From positions 1 to 21,171 of IMG/VR virus record IMGVR_UViG_3300009154_000333: DNA of 21,171 nt; one strand, given 5' to 3'. The notes under the pieces are model-generated. The model was given only the letters and a program-made list of their open reading frames with translations. It ran no database searches and had not been told where the DNA came from. A program made the position numbers and the translations under genes. Shown in pieces: positions 5,041 through 12,332 of this stretch. The DNA is from a virus. The stretch's first letter is position 1, and each line of letters starts with the position of its first letter.

Positions 5041-7889
5041 GTGAGATTACAGTCTCGGTCGTCGGCTCAACCACGATCAATCCGACAGTTGGCAACGGCG
5101 ACACGGTCAACGTCACGATTGCATCTACCGGCGAGCGTGGACCTACCGGATCGCAGGGCGCTGCTGGCCCTGCCAACTCACTGACGATAGGTACGGTAAG
5201 TCAGGGTGCTGCTGCTGCCACGCTAACCGGCACGGCACCCAACCAGGTGCTGAATCTGGTTCTCCAGAAAGGCGACTCCGGCACGCCGGCCACGAACATC
5301 GAGTTGCAGGCCACTGGCACGCACATCCAGTGGCGTCTCGTCGGTGCGTCAACGTGGACGAATCTCGTTGCATTGTCGGCAATCACGGGACCGACAGGCA
5401 GCACGGGAGCCGCTGGCACTCCAGTGGAGTTGCAGGCCACCAGCACGTACATTCAGTGGCGATACGTTGGCGGCACAAGTTGGACGAACGTCGTCGCGCT
5501 GTCGTCGCTTGTCGGTGCTACGGGTGCCACTGGCGCGACTGGACCGCAAGGACCAGCGGGCACGGTCAACCTATCCGACGAGACGCCGCAGCCGCTTGGC
5601 GTGGCGAATGCTGGCACGGCACTGTCAGCAGCTCGAGCTGACCACGTCCACGCCGTTGGCTCAATCACATACTCATCGCTTTCTGGCATCCCATCGACGT
5701 TTGCCCCATCGGCCCACTCGCACGCTGTGAGCGACGTGACGGGGCTACAGACGGCCTTGGATGGCAAGCAGGCAAGTGGCACATACGCCACGCTGGTGGG
5801 CGGGACGGTGCCATCATCGCAACTGCCAAGCTATGTAGACGATGTCATCGAATACTCGGCGCTCAGTGCATTCCCATCGACAAACGATGGCGGGAAGATT
5901 TTTGTCGCCCGAGACACGGGAAAAATCTACCGCTGGAGCGGCTCGACGTACATCGAGATCTCGCCTTCGCCTGGCTCGACTGACAGCGTGACGGAGGGCA
6001 GTACAAACCTGTACTACACCAACGCTCGCGCTGCTTCTGCGGCTCCCGTGCAGGCCGTCAACAGCAAAACCGGCGCGGTCTCGCTGACCTACTCTGACGT
6101 TGGTGCCGCTGCATCGAGCCACAAGCATTCACTCGCAGACATTTCACAGTCTTCTGCGACGAGCGGTCAGGTGCCAACGTGGAGCGGAACTGCGTGGACT
6201 CCTGCAACGCCTAGTGCCGGTGGAGTGACCAGCGTTGCGGGACAGACCGGCACGGTGACGCTTGCCCAACTAGCGTCATCCGGCACCGCGTCATCCACGA
6301 CGTTCCTCAGAGGCGACGGTGCGTGGGCTGCGGCAGGCTCGACGGATGCCTCGTCGCTCGCGTCTGGCACCGTTCCCGCTGAGAGGTTGCCGCTAGCGAC
6401 AACGAAGGCGGCTGGTGCGGTGATTGTCGGCAGCGGCCTGTCAATTACTGCTGGCGGCGTTCTATCGCGAGTGAAGTACGATCCGGCAGACGCGCCGGGT
6501 GCGCCAAGCGGCATATCATTCAACAATTCCAACGGTCTGTTGTCGTGGAACGCAAGCCCCGGCGGGGTCGCAACCAATTACGAGGTTCAGCGGTCTGCTC
6601 ACGGAACTGAGGCGTACTCCGTACTCTCCACTACCAGCGGGTTGTCGCTTTATCTCAGCAATTACCTAGGTGCGTGGAACAGCGACGACAAGTTTCGTAT
6701 TCGCGGCCTGAACGCCGACTCGCTGCCCGGTGCGTGGGGCTATCAAGAGGGTGCCGTGCCGGGGGGCGGCGGCACCGGCAGCGTGGTGGAGGTGGCTACA
6801 TACTCTGCACTGCCGTCACCGGGCGAAGCTGCGACAATCTATATCATCCTGAACACATCAAAAATCTTCAGATATGATGTTGCAGGCTCGACGTATGTCG
6901 AACTCTCTCCAGACGGTTCTGTCGACGGCCTGCTCCGATCTTTGTTCAGGCCCGGCCCGCCGACATCCGTCACGGCGACGGCGGGCAACGCTCAAGCGAC
7001 CCTGTCGTGGACGGCCCCGACAGGAACAATCGCACAGGCACCAGTAACTGACTATGTTGTCCAGTATTCCACGAACTCTGGTTCGTCGTGGAGTACTTTT
7101 TCCGATGGCACATCGACGGCAACTAGTGCGATTGTGACGGGCTTGCAAAACGGCACCTCGCACACGTTCCGCGTGGCTGCGACAAACGTCCTCGGCACTG
7201 GGACTTATTCCACACCGTCGGCTGCGGTGACGCCGAGTGCAGGTGGCTCAGACCCCAGCATATCCAGCGTATCGCTCCTGCTTCACATGGAGGGAGCGAC
7301 GCTCGTCGATAGCAGCACCAATAACCTCACTGTGACTGCGTTGGAGGACGGTCGCGCTCCAACGAATCCGTATCTGGTCACGACTGAGAAGAAATTTGGA
7401 TCGAAGTCGTTTTACGGCAGTGGAGCCAGTTACTCAGTAAATGCGGAAACGCAGACATCATCCGCTCTTGGATTTGGTACAGGCGATTTCTGCATCGAGG
7501 GCTGGGCTTTTCACAAGTTTGCCGACTCCGGATTGTCATATTTGTTTTACTTTACCAACGGCGTGTTTGTTGCCATACAACGAGTTGATGGTGTCCCGCA
7601 GTTGCGCATAAACAACGGAAGCTGGCTGTACACTGATGGCACTGCCGTGCCCAATGCCCAGTGGAACTACATCGCCGTCTCGCGGACAAGCGGGCAACTC
7701 AATGCCTATGTCAATGGCACGCGAGTGCTTTCTGCTGCCGATACTCGCGACTACGGTTCGAGCAGCAAGTTCTATACGGCGATTAATTTCAACGGATATG
7801 TGGACGAGATTCGCGTCACGAAGGGCACGAATCGCGGAATGACAGGTGCCACTATCGACGTGCCCACGGCAGCGTTCCCCGATTCATGA
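5037..7889 (+). CDS. Large modular fibre/adhesin: collagen-like, FnIII and LamG-like domains
   Basis: 950 residues, the largest fibre-type protein here. Visible modules in order: beta N-terminus (1-30); collagen-like Gly-X-Y runs at about 32-46, 118-129 and 160-175; a 27-residue direct repeat, IELQATGTHIQWRLVG... (88-114) and VELQATSTYIQWRYVG... (130-156); His-rich shaft motifs HVHAVG and HSHAVSDVTGLQTALDGK (203-244); the 'GKIYRWSGSTYIEISP' module (about 271-310), repeated at 586-626; NLYYTNAR and SHKHSLADI; TTFLRGDGAW; a divergent FnIII-like domain (486-572); a clear FnIII domain (638-735); and a C-terminal concanavalin/LamG-like jelly roll (about 742-948; KKFGSKSFYGSG, FCIEGWAF, NAQWNYIAVSR, GYVDEIRVTKG). 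Such jelly rolls commonly bind glycans, so this is probably an adsorption fibre. No catalytic motif was seen. Confidence 0.82.
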   Translation: MSEITVSVVGSTTINPTVGNGDTVNVTIASTGERGPTGSQGAAGPANSLTIGTVSQGAAAATLTGTAPNQVLNLVLQKGDSGTPATNIELQATGTHIQWRLVGASTWTNLVALSAITGPTGSTGAAGTPVELQATSTYIQWRYVGGTSWTNVVALSSLVGATGATGATGPQGPAGTVNLSDETPQPLGVANAGTALSAARADHVHAVGSITYSSLSGIPSTFAPSAHSHAVSDVTGLQTALDGKQASGTYATLVGGTVPSSQLPSYVDDVIEYSALSAFPSTNDGGKIFVARDTGKIYRWSGSTYIEISPSPGSTDSVTEGSTNLYYTNARAASAAPVQAVNSKTGAVSLTYSDVGAAASSHKHSLADISQSSATSGQVPTWSGTAWTPATPSAGGVTSVAGQTGTVTLAQLASSGTASSTTFLRGDGAWAAAGSTDASSLASGTVPAERLPLATTKAAGAVIVGSGLSITAGGVLSRVKYDPADAPGAPSGISFNNSNGLLSWNASPGGVATNYEVQRSAHGTEAYSVLSTTSGLSLYLSNYLGAWNSDDKFRIRGLNADSLPGAWGYQEGAVPGGGGTGSVVEVATYSALPSPGEAATIYIILNTSKIFRYDVAGSTYVELSPDGSVDGLLRSLFRPGPPTSVTATAGNAQATLSWTAPTGTIAQAPVTDYVVQYSTNSGSSWSTFSDGTSTATSAIVTGLQNGTSHTFRVAATNVLGTGTYSTPSAAVTPSAGGSDPSISSVSLLLHMEGATLVDSSTNNLTVTALEDGRAPTNPYLVTTEKKFGSKSFYGSGASYSVNAETQTSSALGFGTGDFCIEGWAFHKFADSGLSYLFYFTNGVFVAIQRVDGVPQLRINNGSWLYTDGTAVPNAQWNYIAVSRTSGQLNAYVNGTRVLSAADTRDYGSSSKFYTAINFNGYVDEIRVTKGTNRGMTGATIDVPTAAFPDS
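5298..5504 (+). repeat. Internal 81-bp repeat pair in the large fibre gene
   Basis: Codons 88-114 (5298-5378) and 130-156 (5424-5504) encode two closely related 27-residue units sharing ELQAT.T.IQWR.VG...WTN.VALS. A collagen-like linker lies between them and another follows. This looks like internal duplication of a small beta hairpin, so the shaft can change length by repeat gain or loss. Seen directly in the translation. Confidence 0.75.
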
Positions 7890-7900
7890 CGAGGTAGCAC

Positions 7901-8053
7901 ATGGCACTCTCTTTTCCAAGCTCGCCCAGTGTGGGCCAGACCGCCACGGTCAACTCGCGGCAATATGTATACGTTGGAAACAACGTCTGGGAACTCGTTG
8001 CAGTGAGCGGCGGGATCAACCCTATGATTCGCACTATTCTGTTCGGGATGTAA
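7901..8053 (+). CDS. 50-residue fibre-module protein
   Basis: Short gene between two larger ones. ATG at 7901 is preceded by GAGGTA at 7891-7896, and TAA is at 8051-8053. The product begins MALSFPSSPSVGQTATVNSR, continues QYVYVGNNVWELVAVSGG and ends in a hydrophobic IRTILFGM. The first part is the well-known fibre module 'FP.sP..GqtytvnGr.yvY.gn.We', which in other phages occurs within large tail fibres. Here it stands alone. It is probably a virion component or trimeric cap. Small size limits certainty. Confidence 0.6.
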   Translation: MALSFPSSPSVGQTATVNSRQYVYVGNNVWELVAVSGGINPMIRTILFGM

Positions 8054-8056
8054 GGC

Positions 8057-8431
8057 ATGGCAAATCCAAACCTCGGCTCGGCTGCAAACGTCTTTGCCAA
8101 CAACGCCTCGTTGTCGCTCACCTCGACGAGCGCGACGTTGCTTGTCAGCAACGCGGCGAGCAGCGGCAAAGTCTATGTGTTGGACGGCATCACCGTTGCC
8201 AACATTGACACTGCCAACGCCGTGACTGTGACGGTGACGTTCTACCGCACTGCCGACAACAGCGGCACCGCTTACGAGTTGGCGTCCACGGTGAGCGTGC
8301 CAGCAAACGCCAGCGTGATCGTCGTTGACAAGGCACAGGGCATCTCGCTGCTTGAGGCCCAGTCGATCTACGCGACGGCGGGCACGGCGTCAAAGCTCAA
8401 GATCAACGCCTCGTGGAAGGAACTCTCGTAA
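8057..8431 (+). CDS. Conserved small phage structural protein
   Basis: 124 residues starting 3 bases after the previous stop. The pattern 'ATLLVSNAASSGKVYVLDGITVANID', followed by VTVTFYRTADNSG, AYELASTVSVPANAS, VIVVDKAQGISLLEAQSIYA and KLKINASWKELS, matches a beta-sandwich family that is widespread in phage structural regions ('v.n...sgkv.kin.i.vaN.d......t...........a.tisvPa.asl.vidk...iyLeegdsl...a').  It is usually annotated simply as a virion or tail-associated protein. It is probably surface-exposed in this cassette. Exact position in the virion is unknown. Confidence 0.7.
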   Translation: MANPNLGSAANVFANNASLSLTSTSATLLVSNAASSGKVYVLDGITVANIDTANAVTVTVTFYRTADNSGTAYELASTVSVPANASVIVVDKAQGISLLEAQSIYATAGTASKLKINASWKELS

Positions 8432-9180
8432 TGCGTCCACGCGGCGGCATTATCGGCGCGAGCATCACGCCCACGCAGACGGCGGCGAGCGGCGTATGGA
8501 CTGTCCGCGAGGCCGATGCGTATGCACGCAGCGGTGCGTGGCCTGCACTTCCCGGTGCGCCTACGAGCGTGAGTGGAACGGCTGGCAACGCGCAGGTTGC
8601 TCTGACATGGACGGCACCGTCGGCTACTGGTGGTAGCTCGATCACTGACTACACGGTGCAGTATTCGAGCAACAGCGGCAGCAGTTGGACGACGTTCACG
8701 CGGTCGGCTTCCACTGCTGCTAGCGCGACAGTGACAGGACTGACAAATAGCACGGCATACATTTTTCGCGTGGCGGCTGTTACGGGTTACGGCACTGGAG
8801 CTTTCTCGGCGGCGAGCAGCAGCGTTACGCCTACCGCTGCGAATTCATTTTCGGCTGTGCCAGCCGGGTGGACAGGATCGGGAACCAGCGGAATCCCAGT
8901 TACTCCAAACGCTGGTTTTTCGACACAAAAAACACTTACAGCAGGAGTCTCTGGCACATTGCGGATCACTGGCTCTGTTCGCGTTGATGTTGACGATACG
9001 TGTGGAGTCATTCAAGTGAACGGAACGACTGTGAAGACATTCTCTTCGCTAGGAACTGACACTGCGCAGTCTGTGAATATTTCACAAACAATCAGTGCAG
9101 GTCAAAACGTAGTGTTCACTGCGTGGAATGGTGCGCAATACTCAAATTGGGGAACAAACCTACAGATTTGGATCGCATGA
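8431..9180 (+). CDS. Fibre protein with GVW..E....WP module and FnIII domain
   Basis: 249 residues; the ATG at 8431 overlaps the previous stop (TAATG) and is preferred to the in-frame GTG at 8413. Residues 1-38 start MRPRGGIIG and hold SGVWTVREADAYARSGAWP. This matches the 'sGvW.l.E.....r.g.WP' module found in many marine phage structural proteins. Residues 41-136 are a fibronectin type III domain (SVSGTAGNAQVALTWTAP, ITDYTVQYSSNSGSSW, VTGLTNSTAYIFRVAAV, SVTP) very similar to the one in the 950-residue fibre. Residues 140-249 form a beta domain ending VVFTAWNGAQYSNWGTNLQIWIA. It is probably a surface fibre or decoration protein with carbohydrate-binding potential. Confidence 0.75.
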   Translation: MRPRGGIIGASITPTQTAASGVWTVREADAYARSGAWPALPGAPTSVSGTAGNAQVALTWTAPSATGGSSITDYTVQYSSNSGSSWTTFTRSASTAASATVTGLTNSTAYIFRVAAVTGYGTGAFSAASSSVTPTAANSFSAVPAGWTGSGTSGIPVTPNAGFSTQKTLTAGVSGTLRITGSVRVDVDDTCGVIQVNGTTVKTFSSLGTDTAQSVNISQTISAGQNVVFTAWNGAQYSNWGTNLQIWIA

Positions 9181-9347
9181 AGCACCTCCTCCTCGACATC
9201 CTGCTCACGTCCGCCGTCACCGGCTTCGTCCTGTGGCGTTGGTCGATGCTGCTACCTCGCGTCCTGCGAGCGGTTCAGCCGGTGGCGTCTGCGGTGTTTG
9301 AGCGGCGACGAGAGATCAAGGCACTGCAAGAGGAGCCAGCGAGATGA
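9177..9347 (+). CDS. 56-residue single-pass membrane protein
   Basis: Starts with an ATGA overlap at the preceding stop and itself overlaps the next start. The product is MKHLLLDILLTSAVTGFVLW, then RWSMLLPRVL and a charged C-terminus FERRREIKALQEEPAR. One hydrophobic helix (about residues 4-26) is followed by an amphipathic, then a charged tail. It could be a holin-like or pinholin-like protein, an inner-membrane accessory protein, or a tail-tip membrane anchor. I do not recognise a family. The frame is open upstream to 9123 within the fibre gene, but the start at 9177 fits the coupling pattern. Confidence 0.5.
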   Translation: MKHLLLDILLTSAVTGFVLWRWSMLLPRVLRAVQPVASAVFERRREIKALQEEPAR

Positions 9348-9796
9348 GCAGCGTCCTCCGAAGCATCGCCGACAGCCTGGCCGCGGGCCTTCAGTCCGTA
9401 ACGTGGGCCATTCCGTCCACCACTGTCGAACGTCGGAACTGGGTGAACGTGGACGTAGACGCGATGAGCGTGCCTCAAGTGTTCGTCGTTCCTGGTAGTG
9501 CGGACATGACGCGGGTCAGCAGGACGCACATGCAGATTGACTACACGGTCAACGTGTTTGTCGGTCGTCAGGCTCACGCGGATTCCGACGTTGACTTGAT
9601 GATGGATCTAGCAGACTCCGTGTCGCTGCAAGTGCGAGCACACTACTTTCAGGGAGTTACGTGGCCGGCTGGCGTAACGAGCCCGCAGGCAGTCAGCATT
9701 GACTTGAATCCCGACGACGCTCTTGCGGAGCGGAACGTCTGGCGTGCGGTGATCACGGCGACGTACAGGGTGTTTGAGAGCAACGTGCTTCCGTAG
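9344..9796 (+). CDS. Tail terminator / tail-completion-like protein
   Basis: 150 residues, ATG overlapping the previous TGA. The pattern fits small tail terminator or neck proteins: an N-terminal helix (SVLRSIADSLAAGL), 'VPQVFVVPGSADMTRVSRTH', the long strand MQIDYTVNVFVG, a DSDVDLMMDLADSVSLQV helix, and a final strand NVWRAVITATYRVFE. Tail terminators have this alternating beta-alpha-beta layout and sit just before the tail-tube genes. It is followed 9 bases later by a gp10/gpG-like gene. Its job would be to cap the tail tube and join it to the head. Assignment is from layout and position. Confidence 0.65.
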   Translation: MSSVLRSIADSLAAGLQSVTWAIPSTTVERRNWVNVDVDAMSVPQVFVVPGSADMTRVSRTHMQIDYTVNVFVGRQAHADSDVDLMMDLADSVSLQVRAHYFQGVTWPAGVTSPQAVSIDLNPDDALAERNVWRAVITATYRVFESNVLP

Positions 9797-9805
9797 GAGG
9801 CTGCT

Positions 9806-10636
9806 ATGCCGTCGATGCTTTCTGGCATGAGCCGGGCATTTATCCGCCCCGGCATGATCGGCGGCAATCGCCGCGAGATGTCATCGGCTACGCTCGGCAG
9901 GCTCCAGCTGCGGGCGAGCATTCGCGGGAACTTCTTTGACAAGGCGAAAGCACAAAGGCTGATCGGCAAAATGAACGCCAGAGTGTTGTCGCTGCTTGGC
10001 AGGGACATCATGCAGGAGGCGAAGAAGGGCATTGGCCAGACTAGGCCAAAGACATCAGCCGCAGCTAGGAAACGTCTTGGTCGTGGAAAACCTGTGGAGT
10101 TCGTCGGCGGTCTGTACCTAGACATCACGGCGTATGGGTCTGGAGAGCCAAGGGCAGCAGGAAACCCGATCAAGTCTTGGGCACCAAAAAGGTGGTTTTA
10201 CAAAGACATCATCTACAAGCTTGATGCCGCTCGCATGACCGCCGTGATCGGCACCTACAAGACGGCACCGTGGATGGCCCAGCTGCACCAGATGGGCGGT
10301 GCGGTGAAGCAGACGGCGTGGCGTATCGGGGTGGGCGCGGCACGGAATGCGTACCTACGGAAGTCGGCTGGCAGGAGCGGTGCAGGGCGTGACGCTACCG
10401 GGCGTTTCACCAAGGGTCAAAGCCTCGGGCCGCAACGCAACCAGTACGAATACGGTGCGTTGATGTGGCAGATCGACAAGGCTGGAAAATTCAAGGGTTC
10501 TAGGAATTGGGAACGCACCACGATGACCCGTATGGCACGCTACCCAGCCCGCCCGTACATGGCTGGCTCTAAGCGTGTAGACGCTGCCGTTGCGAAAGCT
10601 AACGAGAAATGGCGGAACATGCTGGCGAGAAACTAG
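9806..10636 (+). CDS. Tail-completion / virion morphogenesis protein, gp10/gpG-like
   Basis: 276 residues with an excellent ribosome binding site, TAGGAGG at 9794-9800. The product is strongly basic. It has an N-terminal helical part (FFDKAKAQRLIGKMNARVLS, LLGRDIMQEAKKGIGQTRP), a central VIGTYKTAPWMAQLHQMGG strand-loop, a Gly/Arg-rich segment, and a C-terminal ending YPARPYMAGSKRVDAAVAKANEKW. The 'HxxGG... (I/Y)PaRPf(l/m)...s' arrangement is the hallmark of HK97 gp10 and Mu gpG-type tail completion proteins. It is longer than usual (families are commonly 120-200 residues) because of N-terminal and central extensions. Probably needed for head-tail joining. Confidence 0.72.
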   Translation: MPSMLSGMSRAFIRPGMIGGNRREMSSATLGRLQLRASIRGNFFDKAKAQRLIGKMNARVLSLLGRDIMQEAKKGIGQTRPKTSAAARKRLGRGKPVEFVGGLYLDITAYGSGEPRAAGNPIKSWAPKRWFYKDIIYKLDAARMTAVIGTYKTAPWMAQLHQMGGAVKQTAWRIGVGAARNAYLRKSAGRSGAGRDATGRFTKGQSLGPQRNQYEYGALMWQIDKAGKFKGSRNWERTTMTRMARYPARPYMAGSKRVDAAVAKANEKWRNMLARN

Positions 10637-10645
10637 CCACGGCAC

Positions 10646-10659
10646 ACCCGGTCTAGTTT
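10646..10659. promoter_or_regulatory. CCCGGTCTAGTTT motif before the tail-tube genes
   Basis: ACCCGGTCTAGTTT lies in the 89-base gap after the tail-completion gene. The same ACCCGGTCTAGTNT string occurs at 21009-21022. TAGTTT (10654-10659) fits a TANNNT -10-like hexamer. The ATG at 10665 just downstream opens only a five-codon ORF, so a leaderless start there is unlikely to be productive for the tail genes. Possible promoter or operator; function inferred from recurrence only. Confidence 0.3.
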
Positions 10660-10725
10660 CCGCCATGCTGCCCATACCGTGAGCAAACCAGCCGCACCGC
10701 TGGCACTCGCACACAAGGGCACCAC

Positions 10726-11067
10726 ATGCCAGCATCTCCTCCTTCGGTCACGATCACGCTCGGCAAGGACGTGACCGTCACGGGCGTCACCAACGCTCGC
10801 TCTGCCACCGTCACGAACTCGGCTTCGGACGTTGACGTCACCAAGTTTGGCGACACAAGCCGCAAGTTCCGCAAGGCTCTCATCGAGCAGACGATTGAGC
10901 TTGAGTGCGTTGACGCTCCAGGCGTCAGCATCGGCGGCACGTTCACAATCGGCGGCACGCAGACCGGCAACGCCACCTACGTCGTCACGAACATCGCTCA
11001 GAGCCAGCCGCTTGACGGCATCATCACCTACACCGTTTCCGGCAGCCGCACGACCGTTTCTGCCTAA
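10726..11067 (+). CDS. Tail-tube-like protein, paralogue 1 of 3
   Basis: 113 residues, first of three related small genes. The core is VTITLGKDVTVTGVTNARSA, then SDVDVTKFGDTSRKFRKALI, TIELECVD, a GxxFTIGGTQTGNATYVV strand, and a C-terminal PLDGIITYTVSGS. The D(V/I)DVTKFGD...RKFRKAL segment and the closing beta strand fit the tail-tube fold seen in siphovirus major tail proteins. It is preceded by an 89-base gap with a candidate regulatory motif, so it may head a transcription unit. Its two neighbours share the ITLGKD start and the 'DG.(I/V/A)T(Y/F).(V/L)' ending. Probably a tube subunit; which of the three is the major one cannot be told. Confidence 0.65.
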   Translation: MPASPPSVTITLGKDVTVTGVTNARSATVTNSASDVDVTKFGDTSRKFRKALIEQTIELECVDAPGVSIGGTFTIGGTQTGNATYVVTNIAQSQPLDGIITYTVSGSRTTVSA

Positions 11068-11088
11068 CACACACAGGGAACCGCACAC

Positions 11089-11409
11089 ATGGCTATTACT
11101 CTTGGCAAAGACGCAGGCTCCGCTCCTCCGTTTGGCACAGGCGTCATCTCGGCGACCTACACGGAGGAGTGCGAGACGATCGACATCTCCAACCGTTCCA
11201 ACATCGGCGGTTCGTCGGGTGCTCCTGGCCGGAAGGTTAGCAAGGCCGGATTCATTACGAAGACGTGGGAAATCGAGTGCCATGACCCGACCGGACTGAT
11301 CACAAGCCTTGAGGCGTCTGGCTCATCGTTCTCTGTCATGAGCGTGACGGAGAATATCGGCGTGGATGGTGCTGTGACGTTCAACGTGACGGCCAAGGAA
11401 TTCACCTGA
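11089..11409 (+). CDS. Tail-tube-like protein, paralogue 2 of 3
   Basis: 106 residues, ATG at 11089 with AGGGAA upstream. It opens MAITLGKDAG, then VISATYTEECETIDISNRSN, GRKVSKAGFITKTWEIECHD, a short SSFSVMSVTENI strand and GVDGAVTFNVTAKEF. The order of strands follows paralogue 1 (T-x-D-(V/I)-(D/S)... R/K...K... (T/W)(I/L)E(L/I)EC.D ... DG.(I/V)T(Y/F).V). It is slightly shorter. Its stop overlaps the start of the third copy (TGATG). Likely part of the tail tube, or the tube cap, together with the other two. Confidence 0.62.
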   Translation: MAITLGKDAGSAPPFGTGVISATYTEECETIDISNRSNIGGSSGAPGRKVSKAGFITKTWEIECHDPTGLITSLEASGSSFSVMSVTENIGVDGAVTFNVTAKEFT

Positions 11410-11771
11410 TGGCGATCACGCTGGGGAAGGATTGCACCATCTCTCTCGATGGTGGCTACATCGCCAGCGCTCGCAACGTGACGCTGACAGAGTCGGCTCG
11501 CACCATCGAAGTCAATCCGTACGGCAGCCGGTACGCAGCTACCTACAGCACGGGCTACGAATGCACGGTGAGCGTTGAGCTCAACGACGTCGAGGGGCTT
11601 GGCACGGCATTCCAACGAATGCACACGGGCGGCACGTTCATGGTCAATGGCGGTGCCGCTGGGTTCTCGTTCCTGGCCGTGCTAACCGGAATCACCGAGA
11701 CAGACCCCGTGGATGGCGTGGCGACGTTCACGCTCGAGGGCAAGATGACCGACCCGAGGCTTGTGAGGTAG
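11409..11771 (+). CDS. Tail-tube-like protein, paralogue 3 of 3
   Basis: 120 residues, start overlapping the previous stop by one base. It begins MAITLGKDCTISLDGGYIAS, then ARNVTLTESARTIEVNPYGS, RYAATYSTGYECTVSVELND, HTGGTFMVNGG, FLAVLTGITETDPVDGVATF and TLEGKM. The 'ARNVTLTESARTIEV...YGSRY...YSTGYE' version looks the most like the family I associate with planctomycete prophages. Three bases separate its stop from the tail chaperone start, the normal position of the major tail protein. On position alone this copy is the best candidate for the main tube subunit. Confidence 0.66.
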   Translation: MAITLGKDCTISLDGGYIASARNVTLTESARTIEVNPYGSRYAATYSTGYECTVSVELNDVEGLGTAFQRMHTGGTFMVNGGAAGFSFLAVLTGITETDPVDGVATFTLEGKMTDPRLVR

Positions 11772-11774
11772 CAG

Positions 11775-12332
11775 ATGCGTGAGTTCAGGGACGACCAGGG
11801 CAGGCCGTGGCAGGTGGCGTTGACCGTTGCTTCTGCGCTGCGTGTCCGCGACAACGTCACCGTTGACGTCGTGAACGAGCAGACCGGCGAGCGGAAGACC
11901 GTGCCATTCGACATGGTCGATGCCGCCAACATCTCGCAGACCTTCCAAGTGCTGCGAAGCCAGTACGCCAAGATCGGCGAGATCCTTTACGCACTGCTTA
12001 CCAAGCAAGTCGAGACCAAGGGACTGAGCAGAGAAGACTTCCTTGACGGTCTGCGTGGCGATTCTTTGGACGCTGCGACGAAAGCACTTGAGGCAGAGCT
12101 TGTCGATTTTTTCCCGCAGCGCCTCCGCAAGATGATCTCGTTGCTCGCTCAGAAAATGGACGAGGTCGCAAACGAGATGCTGGGTCGAGCGGAGGCGGGA
12201 CTGGAGAAGGCGACGATCGAGAGTCTGGCAGGAGCGTCTGGGACGCAATCTGGGAAGCCGCAGGAATCCTCGGAGTCCATCCCGGCAAGTGGACCGTCAG
12301 ACAACTCTTCGCCGCTCGCGACAGCCGCCTAG
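11775..12332 (+). CDS. Tail assembly chaperone, G (short) product
   Basis: 185 residues. In lambda-like phages the G protein and its frameshifted GT form coat the tape measure protein and guide tube assembly. Here the N-terminus REFRDDQGRPWQVALTVASA is followed by VRDNVTVDVVN, MVDAANISQTFQVLRSQYAK, LYALLTKQVETKGLSREDFL, the DSLDAATKALEAELVDFFPQ segment, a helical region (about 115-155) and a disordered Ser/Pro/Gly-rich tail to the TAG. It sits between the tail-tube and tape measure genes, the standard place. The disordered tail overlaps a well-formed T coding region in the -1 frame, so this ORF is probably the short product of a frameshifting pair. Confidence 0.75.
   Translation: MREFRDDQGRPWQVALTVASALRVRDNVTVDVVNEQTGERKTVPFDMVDAANISQTFQVLRSQYAKIGEILYALLTKQVETKGLSREDFLDGLRGDSLDAATKALEAELVDFFPQRLRKMISLLAQKMDEVANEMLGRAEAGLEKATIESLAGASGTQSGKPQESSESIPASGPSDNSSPLATAA
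12107..12113 (+). promoter_or_regulatory. Candidate -1 slippery heptamer T TTT TTC
   Basis: In the G frame the codons read GAT TTT TTC CCG, giving X XXY YYZ with the right phase for simultaneous -1 slippage. The -1 frame is then open from here to the tape measure start. It is the only canonical heptamer I found in the 12092-12332 overlap. A weakness: the -1 translation just downstream (Pro/Gly/Arg/Ser-rich) does not look native until about 12239, so slippage further downstream at a non-canonical site is possible. Confidence 0.4.
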
